DNA from: an uncultured Methylophaga sp.
GTDB lineage: Bacteria > Pseudomonadota > Gammaproteobacteria > Nitrosococcales > Methylophagaceae
Assembly (NCBI GenBank): GCA_913055695.1
Contig: CAJXKF010000002.1
Location: forward strand, 434,001-498,000
DNA length: 64,000 nt
Reading direction: 5' to 3'
Made by a program: the position numbers and the translations under genes
Notes under the pieces: model-generated
The model's input: only the letters and a program-made list of their open reading frames with translations
The model's database searches: none
What the model was told of the DNA's origin: nothing
Part shown: in pieces, positions 1 through 8,926 of the stretch
Layout: each line of letters starts with the position of its first letter
Numbering within the stretch: the stretch's first letter is position 1

Positions 1-928
1 CGGCGATGCGGCCGGCGAGCTGTTCAACCAGCTGGTAAGACGGGCTGCTGTTATCGGGTTCCCAGTATAGATGATGCGCTTCATCGACAATCAGCATATC
101 CCAGTCTGCAGCAAGCAGATCTTCCTGCATCACCGGGTTTTCAAGCAAATCGCCAAGGCCGCATAAAACCAGCTGGGCGCTGTCAAAAGGATTGCCTTCA
201 TCAAGCTCAACCAGGGCCAGATGCCGTTCCACATCTATCAGGCTGAAACTCAGATTAAAGCGTCGCAGCATCTCAACCAGCCATTGATGCAACAAGGCAT
301 CGGGCACGATGACCAGCGCGCGCTTCACTTCACCGCTCAGAATCTTCTGATGCAGAATCAGACCGGCTTCAATGGTTTTACCCAGGCCGACTTCATCAGC
401 CAGCAGCACCCGTGGTGCGTGGCGCTGGGAAACCTGCCGGGCGATATATAATTGATGCGGCAGCAGTTGAACACGGGCACCGAGCAGGCCGAATACCGGC
501 GAGCTGTAGAGTTCATGCTGATAGGCAAGCGCCCTGGCCCGCAGTTCAAACTGGCTGTTTTTATCAACCTGGCCTGCGAACAGGCGATCCTGCGGCTGAT
601 TGAAATGCACCCGGCTGTCCAGATCCATTTCGTGAAAGCTCACTGCTTCTCCGTCAGCGGTCTCGCCCTGATAAATCATACAGCCGTTGAGCGGATGCAC
701 TGCAGAGATGGTGAAGCTTTGCTGTTCGCGGCTTTTGACCTGCTCGCCTTCTGAATAGATAACACGACTTAATGGCGCATTATTGGCGGCATAAAACCGG
801 CTTTCAGCGACTGCCGGGAAAAAAACCTCGATTTGACGGCCACTGATTTCTTTAATAATGCCCAGCCCCAGTTCTGCTTCACTGTTACTGACCCAGCGCT
901 GGCCAATGATAAATTCTATTTCTGACAA
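1..928 (-). CDS. rapA: RNA polymerase-associated helicase RapA (HepA), N-terminal part, cut by window edge
   Basis: Swi2/Snf2-family ATPase that binds RNA polymerase and recycles it after transcription. The visible ~309 residues hold the N-terminal Tudor-like region (IIGQRWVSNSEAELGLG), the linker QPQDRLFAGQ near residue 112-120, the Walker A motif DEVGLGKT at about 178-185 and the DEAHH box near 280, all in the order seen in E. coli RapA. Translation was read by hand because the frame runs off the left edge. The start is TTG at 928: it sits at the expected N-terminus with GGGAA just upstream, and no ATG precedes the conserved region. The C-terminal helicase half lies outside the window. Confidence 0.93.
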   Translation of the reverse strand, partial: MSEIEFIIGQRWVSNSEAELGLGIIKEISGRQIEVFFPAVAESRFYAANNAPLSRVIYSEGEQVKSREQQSFTISAVHPLNGCMIYQGETADGEAVSFHEMDLDSRVHFNQPQDRLFAGQVDKNSQFELRARALAYQHELYSSPVFGLLGARVQLLPHQLYIARQVSQRHAPRVLLADEVGLGKTIEAGLILHQKILSGEVKRALVIVPDALLHQWLVEMLRRFNLSFSLIDVERHLALVELDEGNPFDSAQLVLCGLGDLLENPVMQEDLLAADWDMLIVDEAHHLYWEPDNSSPSYQLVEQLAGRIA

Positions 929-945
929 TGTTGTTCCCGGGCTTT

Positions 946-1224
946 TCAGCCGAATTGATAATGTTTACGCAGATCCTGTTTAATCTGCCAGCGACAGCTG
1001 AGACCAGCAGCAAAAGTGACGAGGTCGCCGGCTTTGATGGTAACTGCTTCGCTGCCGTCATCGGCAGTGACAACGACCTCGCCTTCGAGAATATAAGCAG
1101 TCTCTTTCTCATCATAATGCCAGGGGAATTCTGATGCTTCTTTTTCCCAGATGGGCCAGGCATAAACCCCGAGTTCAGTGAGGCGCGACTGGTCAGGCTG
1201 GTGTTCCACTTGAATCGCTTTCAT
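946..1224 (-). CDS. Small single-domain cupin protein
   Basis: A 92-residue single-domain cupin. The characteristic elements are visible: a PWHYDEKETAYILEGEV stretch (first cupin box, metal-binding His and Glu) and IKAGDLVTFAAGL (second box). This matches the DUF861/EutQ-like cupins, small metal-binding beta-barrels whose substrate is usually unknown. It lies 17 bases upstream of rapA on the same strand, so the two may be co-transcribed. The upstream GGAGACG is an acceptable ribosome binding site. The fold is clear; the reaction cannot be stated. Confidence 0.8.
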   Translation of the reverse strand: MKAIQVEHQPDQSRLTELGVYAWPIWEKEASEFPWHYDEKETAYILEGEVVVTADDGSEAVTIKAGDLVTFAAGLSCRWQIKQDLRKHYQFG

Positions 1225-1307
1225 AATCGTCTCCTGCGAGCGCTAAAACGCGTGCTGTGGTGCGATATGTTAAATTGTTGCCTCATTTTTTCCTATAGCT
1301 GCGAGTC

Positions 1308-1886
1308 ATGGCTACCCAGTTCAACACCATTCACTGCGCCGCGGAAGCCGACTATGAAATCAAAAAATCCCGCTTTGTCGGCGTGATCATGCCCTGCCTG
1401 TCTGAAGATGAAGCCCTGCGTAAGCTGGGGCAACTGGCCCGGCAGCATCCCAATGCCAATCATCTCGCCTTTGCCTGGCGCATCCGCCAGCCGGAAGGTT
1501 TTCTGACCGAACGCTTTCATGATGCCGGCGAACCTTCAGGCACGGCCGGACGCCCGATTCTTGCGCCGCTGGAGGGTGAAAATCTGATCAATGTGGTGGT
1601 CGCTGTGGTGCGTTATTTCGGTGGTATCAAACTGGGAACCGGTGGATTAACCCGCGCCTATGGCACTGCAGCAAAAGAAGCCATTGCCGCCGCAAACATC
1701 ACACCCTGGGTAGAAATGGCGACATTGAAACTCGATATCGACTATCCGCAACTACAGCTGCTGGAATATCAGTTAAAGCAGATTGATGGTGAGATTATTG
1801 ATCAGCAATTCACTGATAAAGTGAGTTTGATTATCTCTCTGCCTGCTTCAGAGAAAGATGCCATCAGACAGCAGTTCAGCACTTGA
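1308..1886 (+). CDS. YigZ/IMPACT family protein
   Basis: 192 residues with the IMPACT-family core: the N-terminal KSRFVGVI element, the central EPSGTAGRPIL motif and the hallmark VVRYFGGIKLGTGGLTRAYG region, followed by a C-terminal DUF1949-like half (residues ~135-192). Family members (YigZ in E. coli) are two-domain proteins related to elongation-factor-G domain IV, and a role in translation or nucleic acid binding is suggested but unproven. It is divergent from the cupin gene with an 83-base gap, and its 3' end overlaps the convergent methyltransferase by 11 bases. Confidence 0.9.
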   Translation: MATQFNTIHCAAEADYEIKKSRFVGVIMPCLSEDEALRKLGQLARQHPNANHLAFAWRIRQPEGFLTERFHDAGEPSGTAGRPILAPLEGENLINVVVAVVRYFGGIKLGTGGLTRAYGTAAKEAIAAANITPWVEMATLKLDIDYPQLQLLEYQLKQIDGEIIDQQFTDKVSLIISLPASEKDAIRQQFST

Positions 1887-2508
1887 AAACCACTAATCTG
1901 CCGTCGATCTTATAATCTGAAAACTCATAATTATCAGCGATGTAAGCAAGCGTTTTCGCGTGATAGATAAAGACATGGGTGGGGTCGTTTTTATAATTCC
2001 AGCGATGAAATTCAATGCCCTCATGATACAGCTCGGTCATGCACAGCAGCATGCCTGACGGCTTCAATAACTGCTTCAGCAAGGCAAAACTGTCTGCCGG
2101 CCGGTTGAAATGTTCAATGACTTCACAGCTGCAGATATAGTCGTACTGCTGTTGCAGTAAAGCTGGCTTATCGAAAAACAGCGGATCATAAGCTTCAATA
2201 TCATAGCCCTGAGCTGACAGGAGATGGGTAATCACCGGCGCATGCCCGGCGCCAAAATCAAGACCTTTGTGGGCAGACGTGAAATGTTGTTTGACCTGGT
2301 CGGTGATAGGCGAGACAAAGTGCTGGAACCCGGGGTCTTCGACATCATTCAGATGTTCCAGATAACGCTGTTTTTCCGCATGCCTGTCCGGCCAGCTTGA
2401 AGGATCTTTGATAATGGCCTGACAAGCTTTGCACTGGAAGTAGAAACGCTGTTTGAAATCATAAAACAGACTTGTCGCACTCCCGCACAGCGGGCAAGCC
2501 GGCGCCAT
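1876..2508 (-). CDS. Class I SAM-dependent methyltransferase with N-terminal zinc ribbon
   Basis: 210 residues. The N-terminus carries two CxxC knuckles (CPLCGS and CKACQ), a rubredoxin-type zinc ribbon. A Rossmann methyltransferase follows: GLDFGAGHAP (SAM-binding motif I, about residues 81-90), an acidic loop AYDPLFF and YICSCEVIEHF (motif IV region). Proteins of this type (Methyltransf_23) are often annotated as modifying small molecules or wall precursors, but the substrate is not evident here. The start codon shares one base with the stop of the upstream DUF445 gene (TAATG), indicating translational coupling. The 3' end overlaps yigZ tail to tail. Confidence 0.85.
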   Translation of the reverse strand: MAPACPLCGSATSLFYDFKQRFYFQCKACQAIIKDPSSWPDRHAEKQRYLEHLNDVEDPGFQHFVSPITDQVKQHFTSAHKGLDFGAGHAPVITHLLSAQGYDIEAYDPLFFDKPALLQQQYDYICSCEVIEHFNRPADSFALLKQLLKPSGMLLCMTELYHEGIEFHRWNYKNDPTHVFIYHAKTLAYIADNYEFSDYKIDGRLVVFKC

Positions 2509-3230
2509 TACAAAGGCAGAAAACTGGTCGCGAGCCCTATCAGGCCGCCAAAAACACCGCCCCAGACAACCAGCCAGCCCAGGTGCTCGCGAATCATCCG
2601 CTGGATAATATCCTTGACCATCGGCGGCGTCAGTTCATCCAGCCGCGATTGCACAATGAGCTCAATCTGACCGTGAATATCATTGAACACCGGGTTGCTA
2701 CTGAGCTTGGCTTTGACACTATTCTGGAAGGAATCACTGTGCGCCATCTGATCCAATGCCACCCGCATTTTGTCGATAAACGGCTGTTTTAATGCCGCCA
2801 GCGATTTTTTACCGCCGAACATCGACAACATGCTACCGAAAGAGGATTCCATGATGGTATCGACCAGACTGTCATAGGCAGGCGCCAGATCGGTGTGCTC
2901 AATCACATCGCTGAAATCGAGTCGGTGCTGGGCATTATCTTTAATCAGCTCGGCCATAAAGCGATCGACATTGTCCTTGCTGAAAAACTGCGTCATCACC
3001 AGATCGTGGATGCCGGCTTTAAAGTCTTCAAAGCGCGCTGAAATAATGCCCGACCCGTAAAGGCCTGGCACTTTTTCAAACAGCATATGAATCGCCAGCC
3101 AGTTGGTGATGCCGCCGGCCAGTGCAAACAGACCGGTGTTTAGTATCGGCGCTTGATATGGCGCCGGAGCCAGCAGACCGCCGGCAACCACAGTGGTTGC
3201 CAGCAGATTGGTAATCAGACTTTTATTCAT
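2508..3230 (-). CDS. DUF445 family membrane protein
   Basis: 240 residues. An N-terminal hydrophobic stretch (LLATTVVAGGLLAPAPY) is followed by the DUF445 signature GGITNWLAIHMLFEKV, then GLYGSGIISARFEDFK, a soluble helical middle and a C-terminal membrane segment (GWLVVWGGVFGGLIGLATSF). This is the YheB/YjiN-like DUF445 family of unknown function, shorter than many members. The start codon lies inside the last codons of the preceding 94-residue gene (8-base overlap), so genes 3507 to 1876 form one tightly coupled minus-strand operon. Confidence 0.85.
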   Translation of the reverse strand: MNKSLITNLLATTVVAGGLLAPAPYQAPILNTGLFALAGGITNWLAIHMLFEKVPGLYGSGIISARFEDFKAGIHDLVMTQFFSKDNVDRFMAELIKDNAQHRLDFSDVIEHTDLAPAYDSLVDTIMESSFGSMLSMFGGKKSLAALKQPFIDKMRVALDQMAHSDSFQNSVKAKLSSNPVFNDIHGQIELIVQSRLDELTPPMVKDIIQRMIREHLGWLVVWGGVFGGLIGLATSFLPL

Positions 3231-3507
3231 TGGTCCATTTGGTTAGTGCATCAACAATCTGCGAAGCCTGGTCACGGCTGGAAATATTGAATTTGGAACG
3301 CTGGCTGTATTCACCGTTACGTTTTTGATAACGACGAATGGTGTATTTATCCGGACCGAAGTCACCGGTTTTACGGTCCAGATCCTGATAGCGGAACATT
3401 ACCGTCGCCCAGGCGCCCTTGGTCAATACGACCTTGTCCAGCTCTTTCACTGTCATGGTCTCGCCTTCGAAATATTCAACGGTCAGTTCATCTACGTTTT
3501 CAGCCAT
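3223..3507 (-). CDS. Conserved hypothetical protein, 94 aa
   Basis: Soluble 94-residue protein, charged, with no signal peptide. It contains a beta-rich stretch (WATVMFRYQDLDRKTGDFGPDKYTIRRY) followed by KFNISSRDQASQIVDALTKW, a terminal helix. The order strands-then-helix with basic and aromatic residues recalls the single-stranded nucleic-acid-binding PC4/Pur-type fold, but that is inference from pattern only. It is the first gene of an operon with the DUF445 and methyltransferase genes, overlapping the former by 8 bases. No specific function is assigned. Confidence 0.75.
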   Translation of the reverse strand: MAENVDELTVEYFEGETMTVKELDKVVLTKGAWATVMFRYQDLDRKTGDFGPDKYTIRRYQKRNGEYSQRSKFNISSRDQASQIVDALTKWTNE

Positions 3508-3527
3508 GTATTAGGGTTTCCTTTTGA

Positions 3528-4826
3528 TTAATGATTTTGCTGATAAAAAGCGGTCAAGACCTTGTGCAGCATCTCAGCATCACGACTGCCGGCCATTTCA
3601 CGGATAGAATGCATGCCGTAGGTAGGCACACCGATATCCAGCGTCCGGACACCGATATTCGACGCGGTAATTGGGCCTATCGTACTGCCACAGGCCATAT
3701 CGGTACGCACCACAAAGTCCTGTACCGGCACCTTCTGCTGATGGCAGAGCTGACGGAATACGGCGCTGGTCTCGCTGCTGGTCGCATAGCGCTGATTGGC
3801 ATTGGTTTTAATTACCGGGCCGCGATTGAGAATCGGGCCGTGTTCTGCATCATGCTTGTCCGGATAGTTAGGATGAATCGCATGGGCATTGTCCGCTGAA
3901 ATCATCATCGAACGGTCGACCATGCGCTGATAATTCTCCGGCGTCTGACAGAGACGTTGCAGTACTGAATGCAGGAAAGTGCCCTGCGCACCGCTACTGG
4001 ACTGGCTGCCGACCTCTTCATGGTCGTTACAGATCAATAAAGCCGGACGGCTGCCGTCGGCGGCGAGCAAAGACTGCAAGCCGACATAGCAGCTAAGCAG
4101 ATTATCAAGCCGGGCGCTGGATATAAAATCACCATAAAGCCCTGTTACTGCAGCTTTCTGAGTATCGTAAAGACAGATCTCATAATCCAGCACTTTGCCA
4201 ACCTGGCGGTCCGGATATTGTTGCCTGCACTGTTTTTCCAGCAAGGCACGGAAATCGAGCGTATCGCCCTCTTCCAGCTGGCACAGAACCGGTGGCAGAT
4301 GCAACTGCGGATTGACGCTACGGCTCTGGTTGGCTTCGCGGTCGAGATGAATTGCCAGGCTTGGAATCACGGCAACCGGGCATTCAAAATTAATCAAAAT
4401 CTGTTCGATGCGGCCATTATCAGTCTCGACACTGATCCTCCCTGCCAACGACAAATCGCGGTCGAACCAAGGGTTCAGCAAGGCACCGCCATAGACTTCC
4501 ACGCCGAGTTGAAACAGGGTCTGCTGCACTTTTCCCGGTTTGGGTTTGACCTTGAGACAGGGGCTGTCAGTATGGGCACCGACCATATGAATGCCGGTTT
4601 CGATCAGTTCAGCATCAGTCAGATTAAAAGCAATAATCGAAGAGTCATTGCGGGTGACATAATACTTACCCGCAGACAAGCGGCCCCAGCTGTCACCCTC
4701 GAAAAGACGCTTGAAGCCCTGCTGCTCGAGCAGCAGCATCATCGTGGCTACCGCGTGGTAAGGCGTGGGGGACTGGTCGAGGAAGTCACACAGGCCCTGA
4801 TTGAATGAATTGCTTGAATGCGCCAT
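3528..4826 (-). CDS. M18 family aspartyl aminopeptidase
   Basis: 432 residues, the usual length of the bacterial M18 (ApeB/DNPEP-like) family of tetrahedral cytosolic aminopeptidases, which remove N-terminal acidic residues using two zinc ions. Visible motifs include [14 protein letters not shown] (first metal His and Asp, about residue 80), [12 protein letters not shown] (catalytic and metal-binding HEE) and the C-terminal [15 protein letters not shown] (metal-binding His). The N-terminal [13 protein letters not shown] is also a family hallmark. It sits 21 bases upstream of the 94-residue gene, so it could be the promoter-proximal gene of that operon. Confidence 0.92.
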   Translation of the reverse strand: MAHSSNSFNQGLCDFLDQSPTPYHAVATMMLLLEQQGFKRLFEGDSWGRLSAGKYYVTRNDSSIIAFNLTDAELIETGIHMVGAHTDSPCLKVKPKPGKVQQTLFQLGVEVYGGALLNPWFDRDLSLAGRISVETDNGRIEQILINFECPVAVIPSLAIHLDREANQSRSVNPQLHLPPVLCQLEEGDTLDFRALLEKQCRQQYPDRQVGKVLDYEICLYDTQKAAVTGLYGDFISSARLDNLLSCYVGLQSLLAADGSRPALLICNDHEEVGSQSSSGAQGTFLHSVLQRLCQTPENYQRMVDRSMMISADNAHAIHPNYPDKHDAEHGPILNRGPVIKTNANQRYATSSETSAVFRQLCHQQKVPVQDFVVRTDMACGSTIGPITASNIGVRTLDIGVPTYGMHSIREMAGSRDAEMLHKVLTAFYQQNH

Positions 4827-4892
4827 AACAAATCTATATCACAGGAAAGTGACCGGTATGATACCGATTTTATGCCGGTGGTTCGATAATTG

Positions 4893-5330
4893 TCAGTCCT
4901 GAACCGGACGACCGCGGTACATCCGGGCGGGTTTCTTCACAACATCACTGGCCGCTTTTTTTAAAGTCGGGATGACCCGCTTGGTCTCGACTTCAGCGCC
5001 CCGGTACATGCGTTTTCCTGAGCTAGCCGGTTGATCGGCATGATGCAGTCCGAGTGCGGCCAGCACATTTTCCGTATCATCGACAAAGGCCTTGCTGGGC
5101 AGCGGCATCGACACATTCTGCTGAAAAGAAAACCGCTCGACTTTGATAAAAGGTAGTGCAGCGACCACCGCTTTACCACGCTCTCTGCCATAGGACAGTG
5201 CTTTGATACGGCCTTTTTCCAGCAGAATATGACAGGCTTTGTTATCGTTGGTGGTAATAAAGAATGTGCCGGATTGCGCCTCGTGACAGAGGCTGGCAAG
5301 TTGTTTGAGAACATCCGTATTCGCGATCAT
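4893..5330 (-). CDS. PATAN/DUF4388-like protein with duplicated RMYRG tail motif
   Basis: 145 residues, soluble. The first ~85 residues (SGTFFITTNDNKACHILLEKGRIKALSYGRERGKAVVAAL) resemble the DUF4388/PATAN fold, in which a GxF-I-----I-F--GRI pattern recurs in bacterial signalling and gliding/twitching proteins. The C-terminal tail holds two copies of a K/A-RMYRG motif, at residues about 106-110 and 135-139, separated by a lysine-rich linker. No catalytic residues are recognisable. It is monocistronic between the M18 peptidase and the HGG-motif gene. The domain assignment is inferred from pattern, not from a search. Confidence 0.6.
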   Translation of the reverse strand: MIANTDVLKQLASLCHEAQSGTFFITTNDNKACHILLEKGRIKALSYGRERGKAVVAALPFIKVERFSFQQNVSMPLPSKAFVDDTENVLAALGLHHADQPASSGKRMYRGAEVETKRVIPTLKKAASDVVKKPARMYRGRPVQD

Positions 5331-5372
5331 AAGTTGGCAACAACCCGTGATTAAGAATGGTTGTTCACAAGA

Positions 5373-5807
5373 TTACATCACATCCTCATCATTATCATCG
5401 TTTAATTTCAGCGTTGCCCGTTTTGACAAGCCGCCATGTAAACGACAACGGGTAGCCAGCGCGCCCAGGCCCCAGGCTTCCGGTGGACGAATAGCGACTG
5501 AGCGTTTACAGCGCTTCCCTCCCGGCAGTTTGGCACCGCAGGGTGGACGATAACGTTTGATTTTCTCCCAGCCTTCCAGTGTTTGCGTGGCTTTGCGGAT
5601 GGTTTTGACTTCGCGCGGGGAAAGCTGGGTTTGATCCACCGGATGAGTTTCCTGATCAGTCTGGCGCCACCAGTAACGCACGACCGGTAATGGCAGACCG
5701 AAGCGGCGGGCGAGGTCATCGGGTTTGCGATAGATCTCCAACTCCAGCAGCAGGATGGCTGCCTGTTCCAGGCGGGCAGTGAACTCGCGGCTTTCTTCAG
5801 GCGTCAT
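5373..5807 (-). CDS. Hypothetical protein with Cys/HGG zinc-knuckle-like C-terminus
   Basis: 144 residues. The N-terminal half is helical with a WWRQ element that could be a helix-turn-helix ([17 protein letters not shown], residues ~34-50). The C-terminal half contains [16 protein letters not shown] and [11 protein letters not shown], that is two Cys pairs followed by Cys-x2-His-Gly-Gly. This CRxHGG pattern is known from small phage and plasmid-borne proteins of unknown role and looks like a metal-binding knuckle. The start overlaps the stop of ycgN by four bases (ATGA), so the two are translationally coupled. The tail is acidic (NDDNDED). Confidence 0.65.
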   Translation of the reverse strand: MTPEESREFTARLEQAAILLLELEIYRKPDDLARRFGLPLPVVRYWWRQTDQETHPVDQTQLSPREVKTIRKATQTLEGWEKIKRYRPPCGAKLPGGKRCKRSVAIRPPEAWGLGALATRCRLHGGLSKRATLKLNDDNDEDVM

Positions 5808-6274
5808 GCATCTGGATCAGGTTCATGACTGAGCTTGATCACCGCTTCGTTCAGGTCTTCCACCTCGGCTTCAGGCTGGGCAAACTCGCGAACTGAAATC
5901 CCGGCCTTATGCACACTATCAGGATCACCGGTAATGAGTGGATGCCAGTCCGGCAAAGGCTCTCCTTCTGCCAGCAGTCGGTAGGCACAGGTAGATGGCA
6001 GCCAGTCGAAATAATGCGCGTTCTTGATGCTGAGCTGAATACAGTCGGGGATAATCGACTGACGGTTTTCATAATCCTTGCAGCGGCAACTGTCGATATT
6101 CAGCAGGGAACAGGATGCCCGCGTGTAATACATGCGGCCGTCGTCTTCATCTTCCAGTTTGTGCAGACAGCAGCGGGCACAGCCGTCGCACAGACTCTCC
6201 CACTCGTCGTGAGTCATCTGGCTCAAGCGTTTGTGTTTCCAGAATTCAACAGATGTTTTATCCTGATCAATCAT
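5804..6274 (-). CDS. ycgN: YcgN family cysteine-cluster protein
   Basis: The YcgN/UPF0260 family is recognised by [13 protein letters not shown], the spaced cysteines in [18 protein letters not shown] and [26 protein letters not shown]. These are conserved cysteine clusters, presumed metal-binding, of unknown function. From the ATG at 6274 the protein is 156 residues and aligns with E. coli YcgN from its N-terminus ([21 protein letters not shown]), so the longer reading frame starting at 6358 is not used. The chosen start codon overlaps that of the divergent DUF6231 gene by two bases. It heads an operon with the HGG-motif gene. Confidence 0.88.
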   Translation of the reverse strand: MIDQDKTSVEFWKHKRLSQMTHDEWESLCDGCARCCLHKLEDEDDGRMYYTRASCSLLNIDSCRCKDYENRQSIIPDCIQLSIKNAHYFDWLPSTCAYRLLAEGEPLPDWHPLITGDPDSVHKAGISVREFAQPEAEVEDLNEAVIKLSHEPDPDA

Positions 6275-6752
6275 GACCAATTCAGTTGCCCTATCCAGCC
6301 TGCTCGCGCCGTTTGTCAGCCAGTTCAACCCCAGGTCGATTCTGACTGCCGGTGACACGGCGGCAATGTGTCTGCAAATATCTAATGATACTAAATTGCA
6401 GCATCTGAAGACACCGTTCAGCCAGGATCAATTGCAAAAGACCCAGCCCGTGGACCTTGCCGTGATCAGTCATCTGACAGAATCGATGGATAAAGCGGCC
6501 GCAGAGCAATGGCTCGGGATGGTAAAAAACCGGCTTGCTCCGCATGTCATCCTGATAAGCCATCCTGCTATTGCCGACGATAAAGGCTGGCAGCTGACTG
6601 ATTATCTGGCAATGGGATTCCGACATCTAGCCGGCACAGAAGACGGACTGCAGGTTTTTACCTACGCGATTGAGAACTATCAGCCCAAACGGGACTGGCT
6701 CAACAGTCGTTACTGGGCCAACCCGGAAATGTACGACAAATACCGCTGGTAA
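6273..6752 (+). CDS. DUF6231 family protein
   Basis: 159 residues, soluble. The C-terminal [20 protein letters not shown] and the internal [22 protein letters not shown] strands are typical of the gammaproteobacterial DUF6231 family, whose overall layout resembles a degenerate Rossmann methyltransferase without a clear SAM motif. Function is unknown. The ATG at 6273 shares two bases with the ATG of the divergent ycgN, and no convincing ribosome binding site precedes it. A later start at the internal Met (residue 32) would remove family-conserved sequence, so the first ATG is kept with some reserve. It ends 79 bases before ppk1. Confidence 0.8.
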   Translation: MTNSVALSSLLAPFVSQFNPRSILTAGDTAAMCLQISNDTKLQHLKTPFSQDQLQKTQPVDLAVISHLTESMDKAAAEQWLGMVKNRLAPHVILISHPAIADDKGWQLTDYLAMGFRHLAGTEDGLQVFTYAIENYQPKRDWLNSRYWANPEMYDKYRW

Positions 6753-6831
6753 ACCCCGTCGTCATCTTGCTGTCATAAACAGCAAATACAATAAAAAGGA
6801 TCACTGCGCCCCGAGCGCTCAAGAAGGAAAC

Positions 6832-8919
6832 ATGAAACAAGAACAGCCCATCGACCTGAACAATCCTGAGCTTTACATCAACCGCGAGCTCAGTCTGCTC
6901 GAGTTCAACTGGCGCGTTTTGCAACAGGCGCTGGACAGCAGCGTACCCCTGCTGGAACGACTCAACTACCTGTGTATTTCCAGCACCAATCTTGATGAAT
7001 TCTTTGAAGTGCGTGTGGCCGGCCTGATTCAGCAGATAGAAATCGGTGACCCCTACATCGAGGCTGACCAGATTACTGCACAGGAATGCCTCAAACTCAT
7101 CAGCCAGCGTGCGCATGAGCTGGTGGAGGAACAATACCGGGTACTGAATGAAGTCCTGCTGCCAGAACTGGAACAACAGTCGATCCGCGTTCTGCCTCGT
7201 TCACAGTGGAATGATGAACACACTAAATGGCTGCAGAACTACTTCCAGGAGGAAATCCTGCCGATTCTGAGCCCGATGGGGCTGGATTCTGCCCATCCTT
7301 TCCCGCGCCTGCTGAATAAGAGTTTGAACTTTATTGTGTCGCTGGTGGGCAAAGATGCCTTCGGCCGTGATCGCGGCTATGCGATCCTGCAGGCCCCCCG
7401 TGCCTTGCCGCGGGTTATCCAGTTTCCGGAAGAGCTGTGCCAGCCCGGCGAATACAAGTTCGTATTCCTGTCATCGATTATTCATGCTTTTGCGGAAGAT
7501 CTGTTCTTCGGCATGAAGGTCAAAGGCTGTTATCAGTTCCGGGTTACCCGCAACAGTGATTTAGCCATTGATACCGAAGAGACCAGTGACCTGCTGGCCA
7601 CCATCGCTGATGAGTTAACACAGCGTAACTACGGTGATGAAGTACGGCTCGAGATTGCCCACAACTGTCCGGAAGACATGGTCGAGTTCCTGCGTAATGA
7701 ATGCGCCATGGAGCGCGATAATGTCTACCTGGTTAACGGGCCGGTGAATCTGAGCCGGATACAGGCCGTCTGCTCACTGGTGGATCGGCCGGATCTCAAA
7801 TTCAAGCCTTTCACCCAGGGCCGACCTGAAGGACTGACGCCGGATGTCGATATCTTCGCTGCTTTGCGCAAGCAGGATATGCTGCTGCATCACCCTTATC
7901 AGTCTTTTACTCCAGTCATTGATCTGCTGCGTCAGGCTGCGGCAGACAGCAGTGTGCTCGCCATCAAACAAACCCTGTATCGCACCGGCGCCAAATCACC
8001 GATTGTCGATGCGCTGGTGACCGCGGCGCAGGCCGGCAAGGAAGTGACTGTGGTTATCGAACTGCGCGCCCGCTTTGATGAGGAAGCCAACGTGGCACTG
8101 GCAGCCCGTCTGCAGGAAGCCGGTGCCCATGTGGTGTATGGCATTGTCGGTTATAAAACCCATGCCAAAATGCTGCTGGTATTGCGTCGTGAGAACAGCA
8201 AGCTGCGCCGCTATGTGCATCTCGGTACCGGTAACTATCACCGGGGCACCGCTCGGGTTTATACCGACTACGGCCTGTTGACTTCTGATAAACAGATTGG
8301 TGAAGACGTCAATAATCTGTTCATTCAGCTCACGAGTCTCGGCAAAATCCCGCAGATGCATAAACTGCTGCACGCGCCGTTTACCCTGCATGAGGGTCTA
8401 CTGAAAAAAATCGAGCGTGAAATCGAACAGGCTGAAGCCGGTAAAGCGGCCCGCATTATCATCAAAGTGAATGCGGTGGTTGAACAGGAAATGATCCAGG
8501 CGCTTTATCGCGCCTCGATGGCCGGTATCAAGGTCGATCTGATTGTCCGTGGTATCTGCTGCCTGCGTCCCGGCGTCAAAGGTCTGTCTGAAAATATTCA
8601 TGTACGCAGCATTATTGGCCGGTTTCTTGAACACACCCGCGTGTTTTATTTCGAAAACGGCGGTAACCCCGAACTCTGGTGCGGCAGTGCCGATTTGATG
8701 AAACGTAATCTGCTGCGCCGCGTTGAAACCTGTTTTCCGATTGAGTCCAAAAAGCTGCGCGAACGCATTCTTGATGATCTGCAAACCTACCTGGCGGATA
8801 ACAGCCAGGCCTGGCTCCTCAATGCCGACGGACGTTACCAGCTGGTGGAGAAATCCGCGTCAGAACCTGCTTTATCAGCGCAACTGACGCTGCTGGAAAA
8901 AATGGCCAAGACTTACTGA
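6832..8919 (+). CDS. ppk1: Polyphosphate kinase 1
   Basis: 695 residues. It makes polyphosphate from ATP reversibly. The N-terminus YINRELSLLEFNWRVL is the PPK1 hallmark. The autophosphorylated histidine is in GYKTHAKM (His444, equivalent to E. coli His435) and the second catalytic histidine is in FLEHTRVFYF (His601, equivalent to His592). Both are intact. The reading frame is open back to 6670, but the ATG at 6832 preceded by AGAAGGAAAC is chosen because family homology begins there. A ParA-like gene follows after only seven bases, suggesting co-transcription. Confidence 0.96.
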   Translation: MKQEQPIDLNNPELYINRELSLLEFNWRVLQQALDSSVPLLERLNYLCISSTNLDEFFEVRVAGLIQQIEIGDPYIEADQITAQECLKLISQRAHELVEEQYRVLNEVLLPELEQQSIRVLPRSQWNDEHTKWLQNYFQEEILPILSPMGLDSAHPFPRLLNKSLNFIVSLVGKDAFGRDRGYAILQAPRALPRVIQFPEELCQPGEYKFVFLSSIIHAFAEDLFFGMKVKGCYQFRVTRNSDLAIDTEETSDLLATIADELTQRNYGDEVRLEIAHNCPEDMVEFLRNECAMERDNVYLVNGPVNLSRIQAVCSLVDRPDLKFKPFTQGRPEGLTPDVDIFAALRKQDMLLHHPYQSFTPVIDLLRQAAADSSVLAIKQTLYRTGAKSPIVDALVTAAQAGKEVTVVIELRARFDEEANVALAARLQEAGAHVVYGIVGYKTHAKMLLVLRRENSKLRRYVHLGTGNYHRGTARVYTDYGLLTSDKQIGEDVNNLFIQLTSLGKIPQMHKLLHAPFTLHEGLLKKIEREIEQAEAGKAARIIIKVNAVVEQEMIQALYRASMAGIKVDLIVRGICCLRPGVKGLSENIHVRSIIGRFLEHTRVFYFENGGNPELWCGSADLMKRNLLRRVETCFPIESKKLRERILDDLQTYLADNSQAWLLNADGRYQLVEKSASEPALSAQLTLLEKMAKTY

Positions 8920-8926
8920 GCCCACT

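Noticed and set aside
6670-6831. N-terminal extension of the ppk1 frame to 6670
   Set aside because: The family begins at the ATG at 6832, which has a good ribosome binding site, and the extension overlaps the DUF6231 gene.
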